Positions 18,033 through 25,562 of a DNA stretch of 64,000 bases are shown piece by piece. Position 1 is the stretch's first letter. Each line of letters opens with the position of its first letter. The notes under the pieces are model-generated. The model was not told where the DNA came from. It saw nothing but the letters and a program-made list of their open reading frames with translations, and searched no databases. This DNA is from Candidatus Gallispira edinburgensis (GTDB lineage: Bacteria; Bacillota; Clostridia; Lachnospirales; CAG-274). The stretch lies in assembly GCA_904395805.1 (NCBI GenBank), contig CAJFNV010000011.1:25991-89990 (forward strand), given 5' to 3'. The translations under genes were made by a program, and so were the position numbers.

Positions 18033-18905
18033 TTATCTATATACACTCATATTCAACTCTGCAGTAGCACTGCTTAACTCTCTGTTTATTTCATCAGCCT
18101 TTTCTGTTATAAGACTGATTTCTGCTGCAGCTTCCTCGTAGGTCAAATCATTATCAAGCATTCTTTCTACAAGGTCGCATAATTCATTAACTGTATTTAT
18201 CATCTCCATTGATAATTCATGGAAGTCACTGTAATCATCAGGGGGAGTCATTTGAGAAAGCTTTGAATACACATTGTCAAGACTTTCTTTTGCTTCTTCT
18301 GTTTGTCTTTTAAGGGTATCGATTTTACTGTTGTAATTTCTGTCTGTAAGGGAATTAAGGGTTCTGAAAAGTGAATTTACACTGTCAAGTTCAGATATAT
18401 TTTCTGTATATTCCTTTACATATTCATTTACACTAAAGCTTATCTGTTCCTTTTGATTACTGTTAATGTATACGGATTTTGTTGGCGCATCCCATGTAAC
18501 AGTTGCACCTGTACATTCTGCCACAGCTCTTAAAGGTATCATAAATGAATCATTAATGATCTGGGCAGGAACGTCAAGCATATATGCCTGTTCATTTACC
18601 TGCATGCCTTTATGTCCGCTTCTCATTGTTATTGTCTGTATATCATTTGAAATTACACAGGATTTTGTCTTGGCATCCCAGCTTACACTGTAGCCCATTT
18701 TTTCAAATATACCTCTTAAAGGTATAAGAGTTCTTCTTTCTACAACAGTAGGTTCCTGTGATGAGAACTGAATATATTCACCGTTAAGATATACCTTTAT
18801 TTTCTGCTCTGTATCCTCAGCCCCGATTGTACTTACTGTAAAAAGCATAGTCATGCTAAGTACTGCAAGGCAGATGTATATTAATTTTTTTCTCAATAAA
18901 ATCAC
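18033..18905 (-). CDS. Secreted protein with copper-amine-oxidase-like N-terminal (stalk) domain
   Basis: A 290-residue exported protein. The first 29 residues form a signal peptide (KKLIYICLAVLSMTMLFTVS). Two stalk-domain units follow, with the family text RRTLIPLRGIFEKMGYSVSW and SFMIPLRAVAECTGATVTW (about 57-150). The C-terminal half is a helical, probably coiled-coil region (about 165-285) rich in Glu, Leu and Asn. The stalk domain is thought to be a wall- or surface-associated scaffold; there are no copper-oxidase residues. It is the first gene of the DUF1385-prmC-prfA-glgP run. Confidence 0.85.
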   Translation of the reverse strand: MILLRKKLIYICLAVLSMTMLFTVSTIGAEDTEQKIKVYLNGEYIQFSSQEPTVVERRTLIPLRGIFEKMGYSVSWDAKTKSCVISNDIQTITMRSGHKGMQVNEQAYMLDVPAQIINDSFMIPLRAVAECTGATVTWDAPTKSVYINSNQKEQISFSVNEYVKEYTENISELDSVNSLFRTLNSLTDRNYNSKIDTLKRQTEEAKESLDNVYSKLSQMTPPDDYSDFHELSMEMINTVNELCDLVERMLDNDLTYEEAAAEISLITEKADEINRELSSATAELNMSVYR

Positions 18906-18918
18906 CTCTTATCGAATT

Positions 18919-18947
18919 ATTTTACCATAAAATAATCTTTTATTCAA
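18919..18947 (-). promoter_or_regulatory. Promoter of the stalk protein-DUF1385-prmC-prfA-glgP run
   Basis: On the minus strand TTGAAT (18942-18947), 17 bp, TAAAAT (18919-18924). A second reasonable pair, TTGATT with CATATT at 17 bp, lies about 35 bp further upstream, so there may be two starts. Confidence 0.55.
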
Positions 18948-19016
18948 CATATATTTCTCAATATGAATAAATATCCTGTAATAATCAATTTTCTTTTAAT
19001 ATTATAAATAATCAGT

Positions 19017-19052
19017 AAAAAGCAGTCCCGATAATGATTTATCAGGACTGCC
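19017..19052 (-). terminator. Terminator of the secreted esterase gene
   Basis: On the minus strand GGCAGTCCTGAT pairs with ATCGGGACTGC (one G-U) and is followed by TTTTT. Confidence 0.85.
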
Positions 19053-19076
19053 TTAAACTCATTTTAAAGTATTAAA

Positions 19077-20264
19077 TTAAAATTCATCCATCCAGCTTCC
19101 GTACCATTGATGAGCTCCGTCACATACATTAAGAGGAACTTCTCTGCCAAAGAGCTCAAAGGCTTTGTTAGCAATGTCTATCTGTTCATAAACGCCTTCA
19201 AGACCTCTGTCGCCATTAAGCTGGTCCTCATTACCTGTTTCAATATATATGTCCTTGTCTGCATCAAGTGCAAGAATGTCACCCATGTCAACATACTTCC
19301 ACATATCAGGTACAAAGTTACATCCGCATCTGTTGTTATAAATCAAAGTGTCCTTATAGCTGTGAAGGAAACCGCTTACTATAGTTTTGTCAATATTATC
19401 ATCCATTACAGATAACCATAATGCACTCTGTCCGCCTCCTGAAAATCCTACACAGTTGATTTCTGTATAATTTAATGTTGCAATATAGTCAGCAAGACGC
19501 ATATTTTCAAGCAATATCATTCCCTGAAGACTGTAGCCAAGGCTGGTAAGAGCATTGTTGATATCATTGCACTCAGCTGTAGTGTTTGCATATATTCCAA
19601 GTGTTCTTTCTCCTGCACCTAAAAGATCAGGAACATAAACTGTATATCCCTTTTCAAGAAGCTGGAACGCATAGTCATAATGATACTGCTGCATACCTTC
19701 TGTATAGCTTTCGTTTTCATTTCCCACAAGCCCTTCCTTACCGTCGCTGCCATGACCGTGCAGAGCAATTGCAGCTTTACCGTTTCCGTTTGTTTTAGGT
19801 TTTAAAACATAATAAGGCATATACAAGTCATCTATAGTATTTATTTCATACTTGTACCTAATATATGTAGGGAATTCCTCTGATTCAATAAGATTTGGAG
19901 CAGATTCGGCAGGCACAAGGTCCGCTACGCCCATTACTTCCATGAGCTTTTCTTTTGTGCTCTCACGCCATTTTTCGTATTCTTCAACTGTATTTCCCGT
20001 AAACCTTAACTCAGGTACATCAGGCATATTTTCCTTAATAAAATTAAGTATATTATACCTAGGATTTACAATATGTCCGTCATAAGTAACTGATGTAACC
20101 TCATTTGTTGTGGATTCAGTTGTTGCTTCAACATTTGTTTTAGTTTTTCCTCTGTTCATAAGTAATCCGGCATCTGCGGATGTTGACATACCAACAGACA
20201 GTATACTAACACCCATAACAGTTGCCAATGTACTGCATATAAATCTTGTTTTACATTTTTTCAT
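19077..20264 (-). CDS. Secreted alpha/beta hydrolase, acetylxylan-esterase/dienelactone-hydrolase-like
   Basis: A 395-residue exported protein with a signal peptide (about residues 1-32, ending SADA). The hydrolase core spans about 130-395. The nucleophile is the Ser in GFSGGGQSALW (GxSxG), the oxyanion strand is AALHGHGSDG-like, the acid is probably within IYIETGNEDQL and the catalytic His is in DGAHQW. The order resembles the large acetyl-xylan esterase or dienelactone hydrolase families that deacetylate or cleave plant-derived esters outside the cell. The substrate is inferred. It is a single-gene unit with its own promoter and terminator. The RBS is GGAGGGATT. Confidence 0.8.
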   Translation of the reverse strand: MKKCKTRFICSTLATVMGVSILSVGMSTSADAGLLMNRGKTKTNVEATTESTTNEVTSVTYDGHIVNPRYNILNFIKENMPDVPELRFTGNTVEEYEKWRESTKEKLMEVMGVADLVPAESAPNLIESEEFPTYIRYKYEINTIDDLYMPYYVLKPKTNGNGKAAIALHGHGSDGKEGLVGNENESYTEGMQQYHYDYAFQLLEKGYTVYVPDLLGAGERTLGIYANTTAECNDINNALTSLGYSLQGMILLENMRLADYIATLNYTEINCVGFSGGGQSALWLSVMDDNIDKTIVSGFLHSYKDTLIYNNRCGCNFVPDMWKYVDMGDILALDADKDIYIETGNEDQLNGDRGLEGVYEQIDIANKAFELFGREVPLNVCDGAHQWYGSWMDEF

Positions 20265-20312
20265 TATAAATCCCTCCTGTTTTTATAAAATTGTAAATCT
20301 AGCCTCAGTTTC

Positions 20313-20341
20313 ATTATATAACTTTTTAAATCAAATATCAA
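20313..20341 (-). promoter_or_regulatory. Promoter of the secreted esterase gene
   Basis: On the minus strand TTGATA (20336-20341), 17 bp, TATAAT (20313-20318): near consensus. Confidence 0.8.
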
Positions 20342-20668
20342 TATTTGTAAAAATTTTATAAATAAAGCTAAATCACTAATATTTAGAAAATTATCTGTTT
20401 TTTAAGCTTTTTCAAAATCATTTCATTCTTCATACACTGCATAGAGCTCTCTTTTGTAATTCCACAGTTACTGGGCTAAACTCACATTCAGTTAAAATCT
20501 TATTACATATGGAATTTCATTGCAGCACCTTTCTCCTAGTGAATAATTTGGTAAGTTTACTCTATAATAACAACTCTCCTTTTATAATTCATAATTTTTT
20601 ATTATTATAATACTCTTATTCACTATTTCAAGTAGTCTAAAAAATTAGTTTACTTTCAAATAAAATAA
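20342..20668. other. Gene-free stretch with possible decayed coding remnant
   Basis: No intact gene is visible. Around 20400-20540 the minus strand has short in-frame pieces with protein-like text, for example TECEFSPVTVELQKRALCSV, broken by stops on both sides. An AGGAGAAAGGTG ribosome-like site stands before a five-codon ATG frame at about 20523. This may be the tail of a lost gene downstream of the flavodoxin, but I cannot name a family. Confidence 0.25.
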
Positions 20669-20693
20669 AGGACTGCTCTTTGTACACAGTCCT
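20669..20693 (-). terminator. Probable terminator of the flavodoxin gene
   Basis: AGGACT and AGTCCT form a 6-bp stem with a 13-nt loop; on the minus strand TTTATTTTATTT follows. Confidence 0.5.
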
Positions 20694-20709
20694 AAAAAAC
20701 TTACATCTG

Positions 20710-21186
20710 TTAATTTTTGTTACTTTCAATCCATTTATTAATTTCTGACACAGAAGTTGAAAGGTCAGAACCGTTAAATTTAATGTTTATAGCTTTTTTA
20801 ACATCTGCATTACTGCACACGTTTTTAATATCATCTTCTGTGTGTCCTATCCATCCCCCGTTTGTAATAAATGGACATATTGTTTTTCCGTTAAAGTCAT
20901 TATTATTAAGAAATGTTTTTACTGCCGGAGCAAATGTATACCACCATACAGGTGTACCCAAAAATATTTTGTCATAATTATTAATGTCAATTTCCAAAGG
21001 CATTATTTCAGGCATATAGCCTCTGTTTACTTCTTTCTGTCCTTGACTGACTACAGAATTATAGCTTCCTTTGTATGGAGTAACTGTTTTAATTTCAGCC
21101 ATTTCAGCCCCTGTGTTTTTATGTATCATTTCAGCAATTTCCTTTGTATTTCCGCTATATGAATAATATACAATAACCGATTTCAT
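20710..21186 (-). CDS. Flavodoxin
   Basis: A 158-residue FMN-binding electron carrier. The phosphate-binding loop is YYSYSGNTKEIA (residues 7-18). The isoalloxazine loops include LGTPVWWYTFAP (about 76-87) and FITNGGW (about 107-113). The family is close to the flavodoxin-like proteins induced by redox stress in Firmicutes. The ATG follows GGAAGAG. Its promoter has the stretched spacing and dyad of MerR-type control, so expression is probably switched by a MerR-family sensor not seen nearby. Confidence 0.9.
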   Translation of the reverse strand: MKSVIVYYSYSGNTKEIAEMIHKNTGAEMAEIKTVTPYKGSYNSVVSQGQKEVNRGYMPEIMPLEIDINNYDKIFLGTPVWWYTFAPAVKTFLNNNDFNGKTICPFITNGGWIGHTEDDIKNVCSNADVKKAINIKFNGSDLSTSVSEINKWIESNKN

Positions 21187-21220
21187 TTAAACTCTTCCTT
21201 TCAAAAATATATTTTAAATA

Positions 21221-21251
21221 ATTATATATCTTTGAGTAAGCTCCAAGTCAA
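21221..21251 (-). promoter_or_regulatory. MerR-type promoter/operator of the flavodoxin gene
   Basis: On the minus strand TTGACT (21246-21251) and TATAAT (21221-21226) are 19 bp apart. The spacer holds the near-perfect dyad CTTGGAG-CTTA-CTCAAAG (21230-21247). A 19-bp spacer with a centred dyad is the established signature of MerR-family activators. Confidence 0.7.
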
Positions 21252-21281
21252 CAGTTATTTTATAATTTATTTGTTATTATT

Positions 21282-21506
21282 CTAATTGCTTATAATATCT
21301 TCGATAACATAGTCTATATGTACGGGCGATAAATTTTCATCATTAAATAATTTAACATACCGTACAGCTTCGTTTTTATTTAAAAATACATCTGAAATGT
21401 GTCGGATAACTTTCGTTCCTTCATATATAATTATACCATATGAAGTATAATTTAATCCCTCTGTTTTTAAATTTTCTTCTACAACTTCATATTTCACATC
21501 AGACAT
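21282..21506 (-). CDS. DUF6514-like small protein
   Basis: A 74-residue protein with the text LNYTSYGIIIYEG, ISDVFLNKNEAVRYVKLFN and LSPVHIDYVIEDI, which I recognise as the small uncharacterised DUF6514 family of Clostridia. I choose the ATG at 21506. The three upstream codons (GTG at 21515) have no ribosome site either. The start overlaps the stop of a 29-codon upstream ORF by eight bases, so translation is probably coupled to it. Function unknown. Confidence 0.7.
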   Translation of the reverse strand: MSDVKYEVVEENLKTEGLNYTSYGIIIYEGTKVIRHISDVFLNKNEAVRYVKLFNDENLSPVHIDYVIEDIISN

Positions 21507-21588
21507 TTTTAACACCGCTTTTATTTAAACTTTTATAAATTTCTGTAAATGTAAATTTGTCTGCAACCATATTAAATAAATAATACAT
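21499..21588 (-). CDS. 29-residue upstream ORF coupled to the DUF6514-like gene
   Basis: ATG at 21588, stop TGA at 21499, 29 residues beginning MYYLFNMVADKF. A textbook ribosome site AAAGGAG lies seven bases before the ATG, while the downstream DUF6514-like gene has none of its own. The peptide has no signal peptide or membrane segment; it ends YKSLNKSGVKNV. It may be a real small protein, a leader peptide or just a translation-coupling device. Confidence 0.5.
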   Translation of the reverse strand: MYYLFNMVADKFTFTEIYKSLNKSGVKNV

Positions 21589-21732
21589 ACCTTTTCTCCT
21601 TTAATCTGATAAAATCTACAAATATTTTATCAAATTATTGTACAATTTGCTATGAAATCTATTTCATATTATGCATTTTATTATAACACAAAAATATTTG
21701 TTACTGTTTTTATTATATTCAAAATAAATTTA

Positions 21733-21762
21733 TTGCAATATTCTAAATTTCTGCAATATATT
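21733..21762 (+). promoter_or_regulatory. Probable promoter of the polysaccharide deacetylase
   Basis: TTGCAA (21733-21738), 18 bp, TATATT (21757-21762). The 5' leader would be about 25 nt. Confidence 0.5.
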
Positions 21763-21793
21763 AATAATAACTATAAAATTGAGAGGTTACATA

Positions 21794-22615
21794 ATGAAAC
21801 TTTTAAGCAAAAAGAAACCGATTATTATTACTATTTTAATTGTAATGACTGCAGGTGCAATATTTTCATTTGCTCCGATTTTACAGGAAACCCTTTATCC
21901 TGAAGTAATTGCAACATCAGCAGCAAAAAGGAAACTGCCTATATATTGCGTTGATACTCAGGGCAAGCCGCAAATTTCAATAAGCTTTGACGCTGCATGG
22001 GGAGCAGAAGATACAGATACACTTCTTGAAATACTTAAAAATAATGATGTTAAAGCTACATTTTTCCTGTGCGGATACTGGGTAGATAAATATCCCGAAG
22101 AAGTAAAAAAAATATATGAAGCCGGTAATGACATTGGAAATCATAGTAATACACATCCTCACAGTTCTCAGTTAAGCCTAGAGGAAAACAAGAAAAACAT
22201 TATGGATTGTCACAACAAAATCAAGGAACTTTTAAACATTGATCCTATATTATACAGACCGCCTTTCGGAGAATATAATGATACTGTTATTACAGCAGCA
22301 GAAGAATGCGGTTATTATCCGGTGCAGTGGGACGTAGACAGTTTAGACTGGAAGGAACTTGGCACTGATCACGAAATAAATCAAGTGCTTAATCATAAGC
22401 ATTTAGGCAACGGCTCAATACTTTTGTTCCATAACGATGCCAAATATACGCCGGAAGTTTTGGATACAATAATAAAAAAGCTCAAAGAAAAAGGATTCGA
22501 AATCGTTCCCATAAGCCGGCTAATACATAAAGAAAATTATACTATTAACAGTGAAGGCAGACAGCTTCCGAATACATCAGCGTCTGCAGAAACAACAACT
22601 ATTACTGAGGATTAA
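21794..22615 (+). CDS. Polysaccharide deacetylase (NodB/PdaB-type), membrane-anchored or secreted
   Basis: A 273-residue carbohydrate esterase family 4 protein. The N-terminus has a basic tip and a hydrophobic segment (about residues 8-30), so the domain is outside the membrane. NodB motifs appear in order: ISFDAAWG (motif 1, sporulation-type spelling), HSNTHPH (motif 2, zinc ligands), RPPFGEYN (motif 3), DSLDW and LLFHND. The spelling matches the PdaB-like deacetylases linked to spore cortex or wall in Clostridia. The likely substrate is N-acetylated wall glycan. The start is the ATG at 21794, seven bases after GAGAGG; a TTG upstream is less likely. It stands alone and ends at a strong terminator. 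Confidence 0.9.
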   Translation: MKLLSKKKPIIITILIVMTAGAIFSFAPILQETLYPEVIATSAAKRKLPIYCVDTQGKPQISISFDAAWGAEDTDTLLEILKNNDVKATFFLCGYWVDKYPEEVKKIYEAGNDIGNHSNTHPHSSQLSLEENKKNIMDCHNKIKELLNIDPILYRPPFGEYNDTVITAAEECGYYPVQWDVDSLDWKELGTDHEINQVLNHKHLGNGSILLFHNDAKYTPEVLDTIIKKLKEKGFEIVPISRLIHKENYTINSEGRQLPNTSASAETTTITED

Positions 22616-22665
22616 TCAGGAAGATTTAATTTCGAACAAATAATAATTTAATTATCAGACAATTT

Positions 22666-22704
22666 TATGGTATTCAACAGCAAATGCTGAATACCATATT
22701 TTTT
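22666..22704 (+). terminator. Terminator of the polysaccharide deacetylase
   Basis: TATGGTATT and CAGC pair with GCTG and AATACCATA across an AAAT loop, followed by TTTTTT. Confidence 0.88.
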
Positions 22705-22736
22705 GACATAAACCTTATGAGTATGATATACTCATA
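22703..22736 (+). promoter_or_regulatory. Carbonic anhydrase promoter overlaid by a perfect palindromic operator
   Basis: A consensus TTGACA (22703-22708), 18-bp spacer and TATACT (22727-22732). The half-sites TATGAGTAT (22716-22724) and ATACTCATA (22728-22736) form a perfect dyad around GAT that covers the end of the spacer and the -10 box. A dimeric repressor bound there would block the polymerase; the regulator is unknown. Confidence 0.7.
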
Positions 22737-22806
22737 CTGTAAAGGCTGTATTTTTACTTTATAGCCTATTAACAAATTACAATTATAAAACAGAATGGAG
22801 ATCATT

Positions 22807-23355
22807 ATGATAGAAGAAATACTTGAATACAACAAAAAATTTGTTGAAGAAAAGAAATATGAACAATATAAGACAAGTAAATATCCAGACAAAAAGATTG
22901 CAATACTTTCATGTATGGACACAAGGCTTACAGAACTTTTGCCTGCAGCATTAGGTATAAAGAACGGCGATGTAAAGATAATCAAAAATGCCGGCGGTGT
23001 TGTTACTCACCCTTTCGGAAGTGTTGTCAGAAGTCTGCTTGTTGCAATATTTGAGCTTGGTGTCAATGAAATTATGGTTATAGGACATACTGACTGCGGT
23101 GTTCAGCATATTAACAGTGATATGATGATTGAACATATGATAAAAAGAGGAGTTTCTCATAAAAGCATTGAAATAATGAAATACTGCGGTATTGACTTTG
23201 AAAACTGGCTTTCAGGCTTTGAAAATGTTGAAACATCTGTGTATGAAACTGTTAAATTTTTAAAAGAACATCCTCTCATGCCTAAAGATGTGGGCATTGC
23301 AGGATATGTTATGGATTCTGTTACAGGTGAATTAAATGCAATTGAAAATTGCTAA
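22807..23355 (+). CDS. Beta-class carbonic anhydrase
   Basis: A 182-residue zinc enzyme interconverting CO2 and bicarbonate in the cytosol. Zinc ligands are the Cys in SCMDTRL, and the His and Cys in GHTDCGV; the Asp-Arg pair of MDTR is also present. The short beta-CA type of Firmicutes fits the length. The ATG at 22807 is six bases after GGAG; the upstream ATG at 22795 overlaps that ribosome site. DUF1810 follows after 20 bp in the same unit, under a promoter that carries a palindromic operator. Confidence 0.92.
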   Translation: MIEEILEYNKKFVEEKKYEQYKTSKYPDKKIAILSCMDTRLTELLPAALGIKNGDVKIIKNAGGVVTHPFGSVVRSLLVAIFELGVNEIMVIGHTDCGVQHINSDMMIEHMIKRGVSHKSIEIMKYCGIDFENWLSGFENVETSVYETVKFLKEHPLMPKDVGIAGYVMDSVTGELNAIENC

Positions 23356-23375
23356 TATAAATACGGAGTGATTTT

Positions 23376-23786
23376 ATGGAAGGTATTGATAGATTTATCA
23401 AGGCTCAGGAGAACAGTTATAATCAGGCATTGGAAGAGATAAAGAATGGCAGAAAGAGAAGTCACTGGATATGGTATATATTTCCTCAGCTTAAAGGGTT
23501 GGGATCGAGTGAAATTTCAAAATATTATGCAATCAGGAGCCGTAATGAGGCAAAGGAATATATTAAGCATCCTGTTCTTGGCAGCAGATTAATTGAAATT
23601 TCAAATGAGCTTCTTAAGCTTAATACAAATAATGCTGATGATGTAATGGGCTGGCCTGATAATATGAAACTGAAATCTTCTATGACATTATTTGCATTAG
23701 TCTGTGATAATGATATATTCAGAAGAGTTCTTAATAAATTCTTTGATGGAGAAATGGATGAATTTACTGTACAAAATTTAAAATAA
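23376..23786 (+). CDS. DUF1810 family protein
   Basis: A 136-residue protein with the family blocks RFIKAQENSY, GRKRSHWIWYIFPQLKGLG, YYAIRSRNEAKEYIKHPVLG and KLKSSMTLFAL. DUF1810 is widespread but has no established activity known to me. It is co-transcribed with carbonic anhydrase and has the ribosome site CGGAG. Nothing is odd in length or composition. Confidence 0.9.
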   Translation: MEGIDRFIKAQENSYNQALEEIKNGRKRSHWIWYIFPQLKGLGSSEISKYYAIRSRNEAKEYIKHPVLGSRLIEISNELLKLNTNNADDVMGWPDNMKLKSSMTLFALVCDNDIFRRVLNKFFDGEMDEFTVQNLK

Positions 23787-23938
23787 TTTTACATAGATTT
23801 TTCTTTTTACTTACATCAGGAGATAAACCAAACAAAAATTTTAAAAATATTTTAAATTTTTCTGATAGATGATTTTACCTCTGTTAATTATACTTATATG
23901 GAATAAATAAACTAATGAAATCATTAACGGAGGTAACT

Positions 23939-25558
23939 ATGAAAAAGAAAGTATTTAGTTTAATTTGTGCATCTGTATTTACAGTTTCTGCATGCTGTGG
24001 TATTTTAGGCTACAATGCAGTAAAGCCGACTATGGTTGACGCAAGTGAAGGTGTCAATACAAGCAGTGTATCATATTCAGGAAAGGCACCAAAATACATA
24101 TTTATGTTTATAGGTGACGGCATGAGTTATCCTCAGATACAGCTTACAAATTACTTTTTAAGTGCAAATGATGCTGCTGAGAATGCTGAAAGTGTTACAG
24201 TAGACGGTGAGGAAAAAGAAATTCTTGAAAGCAAGAATAATCTTACAATGATGAATTTCCCTGTTACAGGTTCAGCACAGACCTATGACAGTACTTCATT
24301 TGCTCCTGATTCTGCATCAACTGCAACTTCTATTGCAACAGGAAACAAGACTTGGAGCGGAAGTATTAATGTAAGTGAGGATTTCACACAGGAATATGAA
24401 ACAATAGCTGAAAAGCTTAAGGCACAGAAAGATTACAAAATAGGTGTTATATCATCAGTTAATATTAATCATGCCACTCCCGCTGCATTCTATGCTCATC
24501 AGGAATCAAGAAGCAATTACTATGACATCGGTCTTGAAATGATCGAAAGCGGATTTGATTACTTTGCAGGCGGAGCCCTTCTCGACCCTACAGGCGAAAA
24601 TGAAGATCAGGAAGATATTTACAGCCTTGCTGAAGATGCAGGCTATAAGGTTGTAAAGACACAGGCTGAAGCTGAGACACTTACAAACAATGACGGTAAG
24701 GTAATTGTAATTGATGAACATCTTGCTGACAGCGATGCAATGTCTTATGATATGGACCTTAAAGAAGGCGAATGGGCATTAGCTGATTACGTTGACAAGG
24801 GTATTGAAATGCTTGACAATGACAATGGCTTTTTCATGATGGTAGAAGGCGGAAAGATCGACTGGGCATGTCATGCAAATGATGCGGCATCTACTATTTC
24901 AGATACTATTGCTCTTGACGAAGCTGTTGATGAAGCCGTTGAGTTCTATAATGAGCATCCCGATGAAACCCTTATAATAGTAACAGGTGACCATGAAACA
25001 GGCGGACTTACAATAGGTTATGCAGGTACTGATTACGATACATTCCTTACAAACTTTAATAATCAGAAGATCTCATATGCAAAGTTTGACAGTGACTATG
25101 TAGAAGGTTATAAGGCAAATTCAACTGATTTTGACACAGTTATGAAGGATGTTACAGAGCTTTTCGGACTTACAGCTCCGGGAAGTGAAAATGCAGTTGA
25201 CATGATGCAGAAAGACAGTGCTGACAGTCACCCCGTTTCAGATGATGACGGAAGTCTTGAAATGACTCAGTATGAATATGATCTTCTTAAAGAGGCTTAT
25301 AATACTACTATGACAAGAACAGGCGAAGAAGAAGAATTTGCACAGGATGAATATGTCAAGTACGGAAGCTATGAACCATTGACAGTAACAATTACTCATA
25401 TCCTTAACAACAAGAGCGGTGTAAACTTTGGTTCATATGCCCATACAGGTCTTCCTGTTGAAGTCCTTGTTCAGGGTGCGGGACAGGAAGTTTTTGAAGG
25501 TTACTACGACAATACTGAAATATATAATAAGCTTGCATCATTAACAGGAGTTAAGTAA
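23939..25558 (+). CDS. Alkaline phosphatase (PhoA superfamily), exported
   Basis: A 539-residue phosphomonoesterase. The ATG at 23939 is five bases after GGAGG; an in-frame ATG at 23915 lies upstream of that site. Residues 1-36 form a signal peptide, with a Cys-Cys pair at its end (SACCGILG) that might be a lipoprotein site. Metal and nucleophile motifs are FIGDGMSYPQ, APDSASTATSIATG (nucleophile Ser in DSAS) and GDHETGGL; a late HTG (AHTGLPV) completes the metal set. It acts outside the membrane to release phosphate. YibE/F follows after 4 bp. No PhoP-type box could be made out. Confidence 0.93.
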   Translation: MKKKVFSLICASVFTVSACCGILGYNAVKPTMVDASEGVNTSSVSYSGKAPKYIFMFIGDGMSYPQIQLTNYFLSANDAAENAESVTVDGEEKEILESKNNLTMMNFPVTGSAQTYDSTSFAPDSASTATSIATGNKTWSGSINVSEDFTQEYETIAEKLKAQKDYKIGVISSVNINHATPAAFYAHQESRSNYYDIGLEMIESGFDYFAGGALLDPTGENEDQEDIYSLAEDAGYKVVKTQAEAETLTNNDGKVIVIDEHLADSDAMSYDMDLKEGEWALADYVDKGIEMLDNDNGFFMMVEGGKIDWACHANDAASTISDTIALDEAVDEAVEFYNEHPDETLIIVTGDHETGGLTIGYAGTDYDTFLTNFNNQKISYAKFDSDYVEGYKANSTDFDTVMKDVTELFGLTAPGSENAVDMMQKDSADSHPVSDDDGSLEMTQYEYDLLKEAYNTTMTRTGEEEEFAQDEYVKYGSYEPLTVTITHILNNKSGVNFGSYAHTGLPVEVLVQGAGQEVFEGYYDNTEIYNKLASLTGVK

Positions 25559-25562
25559 TATT

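Noticed and set aside
23787..23938. PhoP box upstream of the alkaline phosphatase
   Set aside because: No TTAACA-like direct repeats; only AT-rich sequence and a lone TATACT at 23889 without a good -35.
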